A DNA stretch of 64,000 nucleotides from Pollutimonas harenae. GTDB taxonomy: Bacteria; Pseudomonadota; Gammaproteobacteria; Burkholderiales; Burkholderiaceae_B. The translations under genes were made by a program, and so were the position numbers. The notes beneath the pieces were generated by a model that saw only the letters and a program-made list of their open reading frames with translations, did no database searches and was not told the DNA's origin. Position 1 is the stretch's first letter. The number at the start of each line of letters is the position of its first letter. Of this stretch, positions 7,131-15,357 are shown one piece after another. The stretch covers positions 372,001 to 436,000 of the forward strand of contig NZ_SDQD01000003.1 in the NCBI RefSeq assembly GCF_004153685.1, given 5' to 3'.

Positions 7131-9227
7131 ATGACTGCTATATCGTCCAACCTGGACTTTCTGCTTGACCCCGCGTCGATTGCGATTGTGGGAGCTTCCG
7201 ACAACCCCGACAAGATCGGTGGCCGCCCCATTTTCTACATGCGCCGGCATGGCTACCAGGGCAAACTGTATCCGGTCAACCCCCAACGCCCGCAGGTACA
7301 AGGTGAAAAAACCTGGCCCACAGTCGCCAGCCTGCCCGAAGCACCCGACCTGGCTATCGTGGCTGTTCCCGGCATGAAAGCCGTAGAGGCTGTGGACGAC
7401 TGCGCTGCGCTGGGAGTGAAAGCCGCCATTGTCATCTCGGCCGGATTCTCCGAAGTCGGCCCTGAAGGCCGCGCCGTGCAGGACGACATGACACGTCGTG
7501 CGCGCCAGGCGGGGCTGCGCATTGTAGGACCCAACTCACAGGGCCTGGCCAATTTCGGCACGGGTGCCATTGCCAGCTTCTCAACCATGTTCCTGGAGAT
7601 CGAACCCCAGGACGGCCCAGTGGCGGTCATCAGCCAGAGCGGTGGCATGAGCGCCATGATTTATGGGGTTTTGCGTCAGCGGGGCATAGGCGTACGCCAT
7701 ATGCACGCAACCGGCAACGAAGCCGACGTAACCGTGGCCGATTTAGCCCGGGCAGTGCTGGCCGACCCGGAGGTGCGCATTGTGCTCTTGTACCTGGAGT
7801 CACTGCAGGATACTGCAGCACTGGCCGAAGCCGCCGAGATGGCCCGCCAGCGGGGTGTACCCATTATTGCCGTCAAGGCCGGCCGCTCGGAAGCCGGCGT
7901 CAGGGCGGCTGCCTCACATACCGGTGCCCTGGCCAACGAAGACCGCGCGGTACAAGCCTTCTTTGAACACCATGGTATTTTGCGTGCGCGCGATCCGCAG
8001 GAACTCGCCCGATATGCGGAACTGTTTATTCAGGATGCCCACCCCAGTGGCTCGCGTGTGGTCATCGTAAGTAATTCCGGTGCCAGCTGCGTACTGGCCT
8101 CCGACGCAGCCGATGTCGCCGGTTTGCAGATTGCGTCGCTGGCCGACACCAGCCAGCATAGGCTATCTACCGTCCTGTCCACCTTTGCCACCACAAATAA
8201 CCCGATAGATATCACAGCCGCCTTGTTGTCGAATAACCGCCTGTTCGGCGAAGTACTGACGGCCATCGAAGACGATCCCGCCGCCGATATGTTCGTCCTG
8301 GATATTCCTGTTGCGGGGCGCGGTTACGACGTCCCCTCATTTGCGCAAGACGCTGCCAGCTTTGCCCGGCGCTCGGGCAAGCCTGTTGCCGTCGTGGCGT
8401 GGCAAGAGCCAGTGGCGCAAGCGTTTCGCGCCAAAGGCGTCCCGGTGTATGCCGATGAGCAGCAAGCCATGTCAGCCCTGGCAGCCATGGTAGAACATTC
8501 CCGCTATATGCATGCCGATTCTTCAGAAATCAAGCCGGACGCAGCTATCGACGTCACGCTGCCGCCTGGGGGCTCAGGCACGCTGTCCGAGCTCGACAGC
8601 CTGTCTCTGTTGTCAGAACATGGAATCTCGGTCATACCGCAACAACTCTGCAAGGACGTCGAATCCGCCCTTGACGCCTGGCGCCAATATGGCGTTCCCG
8701 TTGTGTTGAAAGCCTGCTCGGCAGCACTGCCCCACAAATCCGAGTATGGGCTTGTTGCATTAGGCCTAAACACCGAGCAAGCCATCCATGACGCGATCAG
8801 TTCACAAAAAGCGACGCTCGAAAAAATGAGCGTACAGTACGACGGCTGGATCGTTGCTCCCCTGCGCAAGGGCTTGCAGGAAATGATGGCAGGCATGAAT
8901 TTTGATCCGATTTTCGGCCCCGTGGTTGTCTTTGGAGCGGGTGGAAAATATGTGGAAGCCACTCCCGATGTAGCCGTCATGTTGCCGCCTTTCTCCGCCG
9001 GGCAAGTCATGGACAAACTAAGACAATTACGTATCTGGCCCTTGCTGCAGGGAGTCCGCGGCGAGCCGGCTGCCGACATACAAGCCTACGCCGAGCTAGT
9101 CGCGGAATTCAGCCGGTTTGCCTTGGGCAGCAATGGGCGACTCAAGTCAGTCGACATCAATCCGGTTATGGTGGGCCACCGGGGCGAAGGCGCATGGGCC
9201 GTCGACGCCCTGATCGAGCGTATCTGA
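7131..9227 (+). CDS. ADP-forming acyl-CoA synthetase (acetate--CoA ligase family)
   Basis: A 698-residue fused enzyme making an acyl-CoA from acid, CoA and ATP. Order of domains: CoA-binding Rossmann domain (about 8-135; ASIAIVGASDNPDKIGG), succinyl-CoA-ligase-like domain (about 150-300; VISQSGGMS and the phosphohistidine motif ASHTGALA), a second flavodoxin-like part (about 300-440), and an ATP-grasp domain at the C-terminus (about 480-698; GVPVVLKACSAALPHKSE and VDINPVMV). The substrate is not readable from the sequence. It follows the Bug receptor on the same strand after a hairpin. Together with the thiolase-like/DUF35 pair it suggests import, CoA activation and carbon-bond cleavage of a carboxylic acid. 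Confidence 0.88.
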   Translation: MTAISSNLDFLLDPASIAIVGASDNPDKIGGRPIFYMRRHGYQGKLYPVNPQRPQVQGEKTWPTVASLPEAPDLAIVAVPGMKAVEAVDDCAALGVKAAIVISAGFSEVGPEGRAVQDDMTRRARQAGLRIVGPNSQGLANFGTGAIASFSTMFLEIEPQDGPVAVISQSGGMSAMIYGVLRQRGIGVRHMHATGNEADVTVADLARAVLADPEVRIVLLYLESLQDTAALAEAAEMARQRGVPIIAVKAGRSEAGVRAAASHTGALANEDRAVQAFFEHHGILRARDPQELARYAELFIQDAHPSGSRVVIVSNSGASCVLASDAADVAGLQIASLADTSQHRLSTVLSTFATTNNPIDITAALLSNNRLFGEVLTAIEDDPAADMFVLDIPVAGRGYDVPSFAQDAASFARRSGKPVAVVAWQEPVAQAFRAKGVPVYADEQQAMSALAAMVEHSRYMHADSSEIKPDAAIDVTLPPGGSGTLSELDSLSLLSEHGISVIPQQLCKDVESALDAWRQYGVPVVLKACSAALPHKSEYGLVALGLNTEQAIHDAISSQKATLEKMSVQYDGWIVAPLRKGLQEMMAGMNFDPIFGPVVVFGAGGKYVEATPDVAVMLPPFSAGQVMDKLRQLRIWPLLQGVRGEPAADIQAYAELVAEFSRFALGSNGRLKSVDINPVMVGHRGEGAWAVDALIERI

Positions 9228-9243
9228 TCGATTCGCCCAAACA

Positions 9244-9274
9244 ACTATGGCGCGCTCAAAGAGCGCGCCATAGT
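9244..9274. terminator. Bidirectional hairpin between convergent genes
   Basis: A perfect 14-base inverted repeat, ACTATGGCGCGCTC (9244-9257) and GAGCGCGCCATAGT (9261-9274), with a 3-base loop. It lies between the stops of the converging acyl-CoA synthetase and Bug receptor genes. It has no strong T-run but is very stable. Confidence 0.65.
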
Positions 9275-9297
9275 CATGTAGAGTACTTTCAGAAGGC

Positions 9298-10269
9298 CTA
9301 GAGTTTTTCCATCTTGTTCTTGGCCACGACGTCAGTCCATTTCTGGACCTCGGAAGCGATATGCTTGGAGAATTGCTCGGGTGTATTGGGCGTATGCATG
9401 GCGCCCATGGTTGCCAGCTGCTTCTGTATCTCGTCATCTTCTTCGATGATGGCCGAGATGGTGGTGTTCAGCTTCATGACGATCTCTTTGGGCGTGCCCG
9501 CAGGAGCCAGAATGCCAAACCAGGCCTGTACTTCGTAGCCTGGCACACCCGACTCGGCAACCGTTGGGACATCTTTGAAGGAAGGCCAGCGCTCTGGCGT
9601 GGTGACGCCCAGGGCCTTCAGGTTACCCGACTGGATATGACCCGCCGAAGAAGGAAGGTTATCGAAGGCGACTGGGACCTGGCCACCGATCACAGCGTTC
9701 AGCATGGGGCCGCCCCCTTGAAACGGGATATTCACGATATCGATGCCAGTCTGGGCTTTCAATAGCTCGCCAGACATATGAGGACTGCCGCCCATGCTGG
9801 TCGAGCCAAAGTTGACTTCGCCCGGATGCTCGCGCGCATATTCCAGGAACTCGGCCATCGTATTGTAAGGAGCGTTTTTATTGGCCACCATGACGTTGGG
9901 CGTGGACGCTACGATAACGACAGGATTGAAGTCCTTGATGGTGTCGTAGGGAACATTCTTGTACACCGCCGCGTTGGTGCCATGCGTTCCTATGGTGCCC
10001 ATCATGATGGTGTAACCATCGGGCTTGGCACGCGCCACCTGCTGCGTACCTATCATGCCCGAAGCACCAGGCTTGTTCTCGACCACAAAAGTCTGACCCA
10101 ATTTGTTAGTGAGCTTATTCGACACGATACGTGCCAGAATATCGGTGGTGCCACCCGGAGGATAAGGCACCACCATGGTTACCGTACGGTCGGGATAGGC
10201 GGCATGAGCTGCGCTGCCAAAGGCAAACAAAAGGCTGGCGCCAATCAGGCTCAGGGTAAGTTTTTTCAT
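9298..10269 (-). CDS. Bug-family tripartite tricarboxylate transporter receptor
   Basis: A 323-residue periplasmic receptor. The start is the ATG at 10269 (MKKLTLSLIG), preceded by GGAGA; the frame is open slightly further upstream but without a ribosome site. Signal peptide about 1-22 ending AAHA. Bug hallmarks: YPDRTVTMVVPYPPGGTTDI, NKPGASGMIGT, ARAKPDGYTIMMGT, NIPFQGGGPMLNAVIGGQV. It lies downstream of the two AtuA-type genes on the same strand and is probably in their transcript, so the ligand may be the substrate of that unexplored pathway. No TctA/TctB genes are in the window. Confidence 0.92.
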   Translation of the reverse strand: MKKLTLSLIGASLLFAFGSAAHAAYPDRTVTMVVPYPPGGTTDILARIVSNKLTNKLGQTFVVENKPGASGMIGTQQVARAKPDGYTIMMGTIGTHGTNAAVYKNVPYDTIKDFNPVVIVASTPNVMVANKNAPYNTMAEFLEYAREHPGEVNFGSTSMGGSPHMSGELLKAQTGIDIVNIPFQGGGPMLNAVIGGQVPVAFDNLPSSAGHIQSGNLKALGVTTPERWPSFKDVPTVAESGVPGYEVQAWFGILAPAGTPKEIVMKLNTTISAIIEEDDEIQKQLATMGAMHTPNTPEQFSKHIASEVQKWTDVVAKNKMEKL

Positions 10270-10338
10270 ATTGTCTCCGTGGTCCACACTTTAAATATTA
10301 TCGATATCTGAACGGTATCATGATGGGTAAACAAATGC

Positions 10339-10692
10339 TTAAAGCAGATGTTTACCGTGCAACTTATCTTGCAAATGGTCAGGAATTTCCAGCTCAAAAC
10401 CCAGTATGGCGGCCGATAGCGCCTTGCCATAGTTATCCAGGCACAGGCTGCGCGACACGCCGCCGCCCAGTGCCCCATGTGCCACAAAATTGAGCGCATT
10501 GATGTTATCAACTTCGTAGCGCTCAACCTCGCCCTTGATGGCTTGCCGATAAAACGCCTTGAAAGCGTCAGCCGTCAATTGCTCTTTCAGCAGCCCATAA
10601 AACTCGGGCTCATAAGCAAAGACCGAGATATTGGATGTATTGCCTTTATCACCGGAACGCGCATGGGCAACATGTTGAAGTAAGACTCGCAT
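10339..10692 (-). CDS. Small AtuA-associated ferredoxin-fold-like protein
   Basis: A 117-residue protein that begins MRVLLQHVAHARSGDKGNTS at ATG 10692. This resembles the C-terminal part of long AtuA-type proteins, here carried as a separate gene. Conserved-looking residues are RSGDKG near the start and FVAHGALGGGVSRSL in the second half. It begins 2 bases after the stop of the DUF1446 gene, so the two are almost certainly co-translated and probably form one complex. The reaction is unknown. Confidence 0.75.
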   Translation of the reverse strand: MRVLLQHVAHARSGDKGNTSNISVFAYEPEFYGLLKEQLTADAFKAFYRQAIKGEVERYEVDNINALNFVAHGALGGGVSRSLCLDNYGKALSAAILGFELEIPDHLQDKLHGKHLL

Positions 10693-10694
10693 GC

Positions 10695-12050
10695 TTAAGC
10701 CTCCAGATAGGTAATCGTTGCAGGAACGTTTTCGCGCGGTACCAAAGACGACCACACACCGATGATTTCGCGCGTGCGTTCTTGATGCGGCACGCGCTTG
10801 CCGGTGTGTGCAATGCCCGATACCGCCATGCCGTCAACCTCACGCCCCACCTTGGCCGCCTCTTCACGTGTTGCGGTGCGGGCGGCAACCCGTACCGCAA
10901 TCTCATAAGGCTCAGGGGCGGTCTCGGGGGTTGCATCGCCATGAATGGCATTCAGCCCCAGGAAGTCGATACGGATTTCTTCTGCATCAAGTTTGACGAT
11001 CTTGAAACGCTCTTCAAGAATGCGTTTGGCCAGCTGCGCGCGGCGCAAGGCACCCGGACCCGCATAGAAAAACATATCTTCACCTATAAAACCCTCTGTG
11101 CATCCAATCGAGACCTTCAGGGTTGGTGTACGCGGCTTACCTGTCAGACCAGTAATGCGGACGCGATCAGGGCCCAGCTGTTCAAGCTGTGCCTGGGTAA
11201 AGTCCACGACCACATCAGGGGTAATATAGTTGGCGGGATCATGCACTTCGTAAAGCATTTGTTCTTTCACAGTTTGTACGCTGATGGCCCCGCCCGTACC
11301 GTCAACTTTGCACAACACCGCCGAACCATCGGCCTGCACTTCTGCGATGGGGAATCCGAAATTCCAGGGATCCGGAACATCCTTGAATCCGGGATCAGAG
11401 AAATAACCGCCTGTGACCTGAGCACCGCACTCGAGCAAATGCCCCAGGCCATTGCCTATGCCCAGATGATGGTGGTCGAGCGGATCCCAGCCAAACTCGT
11501 ACATCATGGGTGCCATGAAAATGGACGGATCTGCCACTCGACCGGTTATGACAATTTGCGCGCCATTGCGCAAGGCTTCAACGATAGGTTCGGCCCCCAT
11601 ATAAGCCTCGGCCGAAATCATGCTCGTCTTCAATGTGTGGGTAGGCTCCCCATTTTCGAGAATACGATCCGTCAGTTCCAGGACATTTTCGGTGATCAGG
11701 CTGCCGGTAACAGCAGCCACCTTGACACCGGAAATACCCATTTCGCCCAATAGCTCCACGATACGTTTGGCCGCCCCCTGGGGGTTTATCCAACCCTGAT
11801 TGGAAATGATCCTGGTGCCCTGACGCATGCAATGCGGCAACACCGCGCGCATGCGATCATCGAGATATGTGTCATAGCCAGGGAAAGACGGATCACGGCG
11901 GCTTCGGACCTGCGCCGCAGAAACGGTGGCCTCGGCCATCGTTTCAAAGCACAAATAATCCAGTTGGCCTTTCTCGGCGTTCAAGGCGGCCGGTTCAACC
12001 CTGTCGCCCCACCACGCGGAACCCGATCCGACCCTTATCGTTTTACCCAT
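10695..12050 (-). CDS. AtuA-family protein (DUF1446)
   Basis: A 451-residue protein of the acyclic terpene utilization AtuA / DUF1446 family, starting at ATG 12050 with GAGGAG 8 bases upstream; the TTG one codon earlier is less likely. Typical stretches are GSGSAWWGDRVEPA at the N-terminus, YLCFETMAEAT, NQGWINPQGAA, VITGRVADPS and DGTGGAISVQTVKEQMLYE. The family was named from the citronellol/geraniol atu cluster of Pseudomonas, but its chemistry is not established to my knowledge. With the small partner gene and a Bug receptor downstream it forms a leftward operon divergent from a LysR regulator. A carboxylate substrate is inferred from the receptor. Confidence 0.83.
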   Translation of the reverse strand: MGKTIRVGSGSAWWGDRVEPAALNAEKGQLDYLCFETMAEATVSAAQVRSRRDPSFPGYDTYLDDRMRAVLPHCMRQGTRIISNQGWINPQGAAKRIVELLGEMGISGVKVAAVTGSLITENVLELTDRILENGEPTHTLKTSMISAEAYMGAEPIVEALRNGAQIVITGRVADPSIFMAPMMYEFGWDPLDHHHLGIGNGLGHLLECGAQVTGGYFSDPGFKDVPDPWNFGFPIAEVQADGSAVLCKVDGTGGAISVQTVKEQMLYEVHDPANYITPDVVVDFTQAQLEQLGPDRVRITGLTGKPRTPTLKVSIGCTEGFIGEDMFFYAGPGALRRAQLAKRILEERFKIVKLDAEEIRIDFLGLNAIHGDATPETAPEPYEIAVRVAARTATREEAAKVGREVDGMAVSGIAHTGKRVPHQERTREIIGVWSSLVPRENVPATITYLEA

Positions 12051-12109
12051 CAACGTGTCTCCTCTAGATCAATCTGTTCAATGTCCTCTAGTCTATGCAC
12101 GCTTTTTGT

Positions 12110-12135
12110 CTGTGCCCATCCCTTATCAGGCACAG
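12110..12135. promoter_or_regulatory. Candidate LysR-type operator
   Basis: CTGTGCC (12110-12116) and GGCACAG (12129-12135) form a perfect 7-base inverted repeat with a 12-base spacer, 31 bases before the LysR gene and between the two divergent starts. Spacing and position fit a LysR-type recognition site controlling the AtuA operon and the regulator itself. Confidence 0.45.
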
Positions 12136-12166
12136 AGGATGTGAATTTGATTCATAATCAGCCTCT

Positions 12167-13060
12167 ATGGACAAATACAAGGAAATTCAGGTATTTCTTG
12201 CTGTGGTGGAAAACGGCAATTTTTCGGCCGCAGCCCGCAAGCTTGGACTGACGCCGTCAAGCGTCAGCAAAACAATATCGCGGCTCGAAGCTCGCCTTTC
12301 CGTGCGTATTTTTGATCGCATCGGCGGTTCCATCCGCTTGACCCAAGAAGGACAAGTCTTCCAGCTGCACAGCCAGCGGGTGATCGACGCGATGCTCGAA
12401 GCCGAGAACGCAGTATTGCCCGAGGGAGAACAAATATCCGGCCTGATCCGGGTGCACACCAGCCTCACCTTTGCAAAGTATCAGCTGGCACCGATACTTT
12501 CCCTGTTGCTGAATCAATATCCGAAGCTGCAGATCGAGTTTGTCATTGGCACCAGTCGCGGCAATTTTCTGGAACGCGATATTGATGTAGCCATACACAG
12601 CGGCAATCCCACCGAAATGTCGCTGGTGGGCAGGCCTTTATTCCACAGGCGGTGGGCTATTGCAGCCTCGCCGGCTTACTTGCAGCGGCATGGCATGCCG
12701 CAATGCCCCGACGACTTGCTGCACCACCGCTGCCTGAACTTCACCGTACGCACCCACTGGAATACGTGGACCTTCATGGAACAGGGAAAAAGCCACATGC
12801 TGACAATTCCCGACGGCCCCGTAAGCGCGGACCAGGGTGAATTACTGCATACCCTCGCCTTGCAAGGACTGGGCATAGTCAGGCTGGCGGAATTCCATAT
12901 TGGCCAGGATATCCGTCAGGGCAAATTGCTGGAGTTGTTGAAAGCATACGAGCCTAAAACACACGACACGATGTACGTGCTGTATCCGAAGGGACGCTCG
13001 CTGGCGCCTCGCATACGTGCTTTTTTGTCGTTTGTAGAAAAGCATTTTTCTACTTATTGA
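12167..13060 (+). CDS. LysR-family transcriptional regulator
   Basis: A 297-residue LTTR. The N-terminal winged helix (about 1-60) reads EIQVFLAVVENGNFSAAARKL, then PSSVSKTISRLEARL and RLTQEGQVF, a clear LysR pattern. The effector domain (about 90-295) contains the usual DVAIHSGNPTE and LVGRPLF strand region. It is divergent from the AtuA/Bug operon, with an inverted repeat in the shared promoter region, so it most likely activates that operon in response to its substrate. Confidence 0.92.
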   Translation: MDKYKEIQVFLAVVENGNFSAAARKLGLTPSSVSKTISRLEARLSVRIFDRIGGSIRLTQEGQVFQLHSQRVIDAMLEAENAVLPEGEQISGLIRVHTSLTFAKYQLAPILSLLLNQYPKLQIEFVIGTSRGNFLERDIDVAIHSGNPTEMSLVGRPLFHRRWAIAASPAYLQRHGMPQCPDDLLHHRCLNFTVRTHWNTWTFMEQGKSHMLTIPDGPVSADQGELLHTLALQGLGIVRLAEFHIGQDIRQGKLLELLKAYEPKTHDTMYVLYPKGRSLAPRIRAFLSFVEKHFSTY

Positions 13061-13064
13061 ACCG

Positions 13065-13139
13065 TGGCGTCCCCGGCAGGAATCGAACCTGCAATCTTCC
13101 CTTAGGAGGGGAAAGTTATATCCATTTAACTACAGGGAC
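13065..13139 (-). tRNA. tRNA-Arg (anticodon CCT)
   Basis: On the minus strand the acceptor stem GTCCCTG pairs with CGGGGAC (one G-U), followed by discriminator G and an encoded CCA (13067-13065). The D arm closes with GTTA/TAAC. The anticodon stem TTCCC/GGGAA has loop CTCCTAA, anticodon CCT. The T arm is GCAGG TTCGATT CCTGC. This decodes AGG arginine codons. Confidence 0.95.
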
Positions 13140-13154
13140 GCAGTGCGGGCTGAG

Positions 13155-13182
13155 ATTATAAAGCAGACTCGACGAGTGTGAA
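13155..13182 (-). promoter_or_regulatory. Promoter of tRNA-Arg
   Basis: Minus strand: TTCACA (13182-13177), 16 bases, then a perfect TATAAT (13160-13155), 15 bases before the mature tRNA 5' end. It lies between the upstream terminator and the tRNA. Confidence 0.75.
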
Positions 13183-13189
13183 TCTGATT

Positions 13190-13226
13190 AAAAAACCGGA
13201 GCCTGAAACCAGCGCTCCGGTTTTTT
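13190..13226. terminator. Bidirectional Rho-independent terminator
   Basis: AACCGGAGC (13194-13202) and GCTCCGGTT (13214-13222) form the stem, flanked by an A-run on the left and a T-run on the right. It therefore terminates in either direction, in particular the leftward Bug receptor gene before the tRNA promoter. Confidence 0.85.
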
Positions 13227-13272
13227 GTGAAGACGCGCCCGACCAGGCATGCGTCTTCGGCATGGGCCCTGC

Positions 13273-14259
13273 TTATTTAAGCGAGATATTGCCCTTGGCT
13301 ACGACGTCTTTGGCCCAGTCGTATTGCTCTTTGATTTCTTTGGCAAACTCTTCAGGCGTATTGCCCGAAGGTGCTGCGCCCTGCTTTTCAAGCGCTGCGA
13401 TGACTTTGGGATCTTTCAGAGCTACCACCGCTGCGTCGCGCAGTTTTTTGATGATGTCATCGGATGTGCCAGCCGGTGCCAGCAAACCATACCATGCAGG
13501 TTGATTCAGCTGAGGATAGCCCTCTTCGGCCAGGGTGGGCACGTCGGGCAGAGCCTTCACGCGCTCAGGCCATGCGACAGCCAATGCACGCAGATTGCCA
13601 GCCTGGATTTGTCCCATGGACGATGGCAGATTGTCGAACATACTATCGATCTGGCCGCCAACGGCATCGGTTACAGCGGGACCCGACCCTTTATAGGGAA
13701 CGTGGATCGCATCAGTACCAGTGGCCTGCTTGAAGGACTCGCCAAACAAGTGCAGTACCGAGCAGGTACCCGAACTGCCATGGGTGTATTTGCCAGGATT
13801 ATCTTTCAGGAGCTGTACGAATTCTTTGAAATTCTTGGCGGGAAATTTGGGGTTGACTTCAATAACGTTGGGTACGTTGGCGAAGTTGGTGACCGGCATG
13901 AAGTCTTTCAGCGGATCGTAGGGCAAGTCGTCGGGACGGCATGCCGGGTTCACTGCCATGGTGGAAACGGTGGCGATGGACAAGGTGTAGCCATCGGGTT
14001 TGGCACGAGCCGCTTCAGTAGCGCCAATGGCACCGCCTGCTCCGCCCTTGTTTTCGACGACCATGGTTTGACCAAGTGCCTCGCCCATGCGTTGTGTCAC
14101 GATGCGGGCCACGATGTCGGTTGAGCCGCCAGGGGCAAAAGGAACAATAACGCGTATAGGCTGTGAGGGGTAATCAGCGGCCATGGCGCTTGTGCCAAAT
14201 AAAGACGCTACGCCTGCAGCAAGGGTAATCGCTACAATTTTTTTATGAAATTTTGCCAT
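13273..14259 (-). CDS. Bug-family receptor, solitary
   Basis: A 328-residue periplasmic receptor, starting at ATG 14259 (MAKFHKKIVAITLAAG). The upstream in-frame extension lacks a ribosome site. Signal peptide about 1-28 ending SAMA. Hallmarks: YPSQPIRVIVPFAPGGSTDI, NKGGAGGAIGA, ARAKPDGYTLS, HVPYKGSGPAVTDAVGGQID. It is a single-gene unit ending at a strong terminator, divergent from an AEC transporter gene. No membrane subunits are nearby, so it must use a TctAB encoded elsewhere or act as a sensor ligand binder. Confidence 0.92.
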   Translation of the reverse strand: MAKFHKKIVAITLAAGVASLFGTSAMAADYPSQPIRVIVPFAPGGSTDIVARIVTQRMGEALGQTMVVENKGGAGGAIGATEAARAKPDGYTLSIATVSTMAVNPACRPDDLPYDPLKDFMPVTNFANVPNVIEVNPKFPAKNFKEFVQLLKDNPGKYTHGSSGTCSVLHLFGESFKQATGTDAIHVPYKGSGPAVTDAVGGQIDSMFDNLPSSMGQIQAGNLRALAVAWPERVKALPDVPTLAEEGYPQLNQPAWYGLLAPAGTSDDIIKKLRDAAVVALKDPKVIAALEKQGAAPSGNTPEEFAKEIKEQYDWAKDVVAKGNISLK

Positions 14260-14447
14260 GTATTGGTCTCTCTGTGATCTCAAGAATCTGAAAAACAAGC
14301 GTTTGAATTTTGCGTTAAGCTCGTAAATTCGATCCGCAGAATAACAGTAATCTGCTATCTGTGTCTTTAGTTGTTACAGTTGAATGTCATTCGCCGATGA
14401 CCCGACTGCAGCCAAACCAAAACCCGCTCTGCTTCCGCCCGTTTTCC

Positions 14448-15344
14448 ATGTCTGTATTTCTGCTCGTATTACCTGACTTCCTGCTGATTGGGCTGGGGTG
14501 GCTGCTATTCAACAGACTACGCTTTTCCAGTGAATTTTTCCATGGCGCAGAGCAGTTAGTTTATTTCGTACTGTTTCCCGCCCTGCTGTTCCACTCCATC
14601 ACGCAAACCCCGCTAAGCCTATCGGGCACCTATACATTGCTGCAGGCTTCCGTAGGAGTCATGCTGTTTGGCGTAGCCATGTCCTGGCTGGCCATGCCTA
14701 TTTTGCGCCCTGACCCTCTTGCACACGCGTCGGTCGCTCAGTGCGGTTATCGATTCAACACCTACATGGGCCTGTCGCTGGCGGGTAGCCTGGCCGGTTC
14801 GACAGGCCAAACCGTCATGGCTGTATTGGTGGGATTTGCCGTACCTATTTCCAATATAGCGGCAGTGCATGCGCTGGCACGCCAGAACGGTGGAAAAGCA
14901 CTGCGTGAAATCGTACGCAACCCTTTTATTATTGCCACCGTATTGGCACTACTATGCAATTTTCTACGCATACCCATTCCGGCCGCCATTGACACTGCAC
15001 TTAGCCGTCTTGGCGCCTGCGCCATAGCCATAGGCCTGATGTGCGTAGGTGCAACCTTGTCGCTCCAGGGCGCACGCAACGCCGGCACACTGATGACCTG
15101 GATCATCACGCTACGCCTGATGGTGATGCCTCTGGCAGCCATTTTCATAAGCTGGATCCTCGATTTGAGCTTGGTCGAAAGTCAAATACTGTTGTTATTT
15201 GGTGCCTTGCCCACTGCCTCATCGGCCTATGTGCTGGCAGCCAGAATGGGAGGAGATGGGCGCCTCGTCGCCGTCACTATGTCGATCGGCACCTTGCTGT
15301 CAGCCCTGACCATTCCCTTCTGGCTCATGATGGGATCTGCCTGA
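14448..15344 (+). CDS. AEC-family (auxin efflux carrier-like) transporter
   Basis: A 298-residue integral membrane protein with about ten hydrophobic segments in two halves. The ATG at 14448 starts directly at the first membrane segment (MSVFLLVLPDFLLIGLGWLL); the longer frame from 14361 adds an unlikely polar tail. The sequence resembles AEC/MleP-type carboxylate or malonate permeases, with NxxxPxxxF-like residues (RNPFIIATVLALL) opening the second half and LFGALPTASSAYVLA near the end, a common AEC pattern. Substrate unknown. It lies divergent to the solitary Bug receptor and just upstream of tsaE. Confidence 0.8.
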   Translation: MSVFLLVLPDFLLIGLGWLLFNRLRFSSEFFHGAEQLVYFVLFPALLFHSITQTPLSLSGTYTLLQASVGVMLFGVAMSWLAMPILRPDPLAHASVAQCGYRFNTYMGLSLAGSLAGSTGQTVMAVLVGFAVPISNIAAVHALARQNGGKALREIVRNPFIIATVLALLCNFLRIPIPAAIDTALSRLGACAIAIGLMCVGATLSLQGARNAGTLMTWIITLRLMVMPLAAIFISWILDLSLVESQILLLFGALPTASSAYVLAARMGGDGRLVAVTMSIGTLLSALTIPFWLMMGSA

Positions 15345-15357
15345 TGACGAATCGCTC

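Noticed and set aside
10635-11753. 372-residue open frame on the plus strand
   Set aside because: Antisense shadow of the AtuA-family gene, which has clear family motifs and a good ribosome site.
13065-13139. tRNA-Arg as an integration site for a genomic island
   Set aside because: Such tRNAs are frequent targets, but I see no second copy of the tRNA 3' end and no integrase; the neighbours are ordinary Bug and LysR genes.
13249-14124. 291-residue open frame on the plus strand
   Set aside because: Antisense shadow of the solitary Bug receptor, with no plausible domain or start site.
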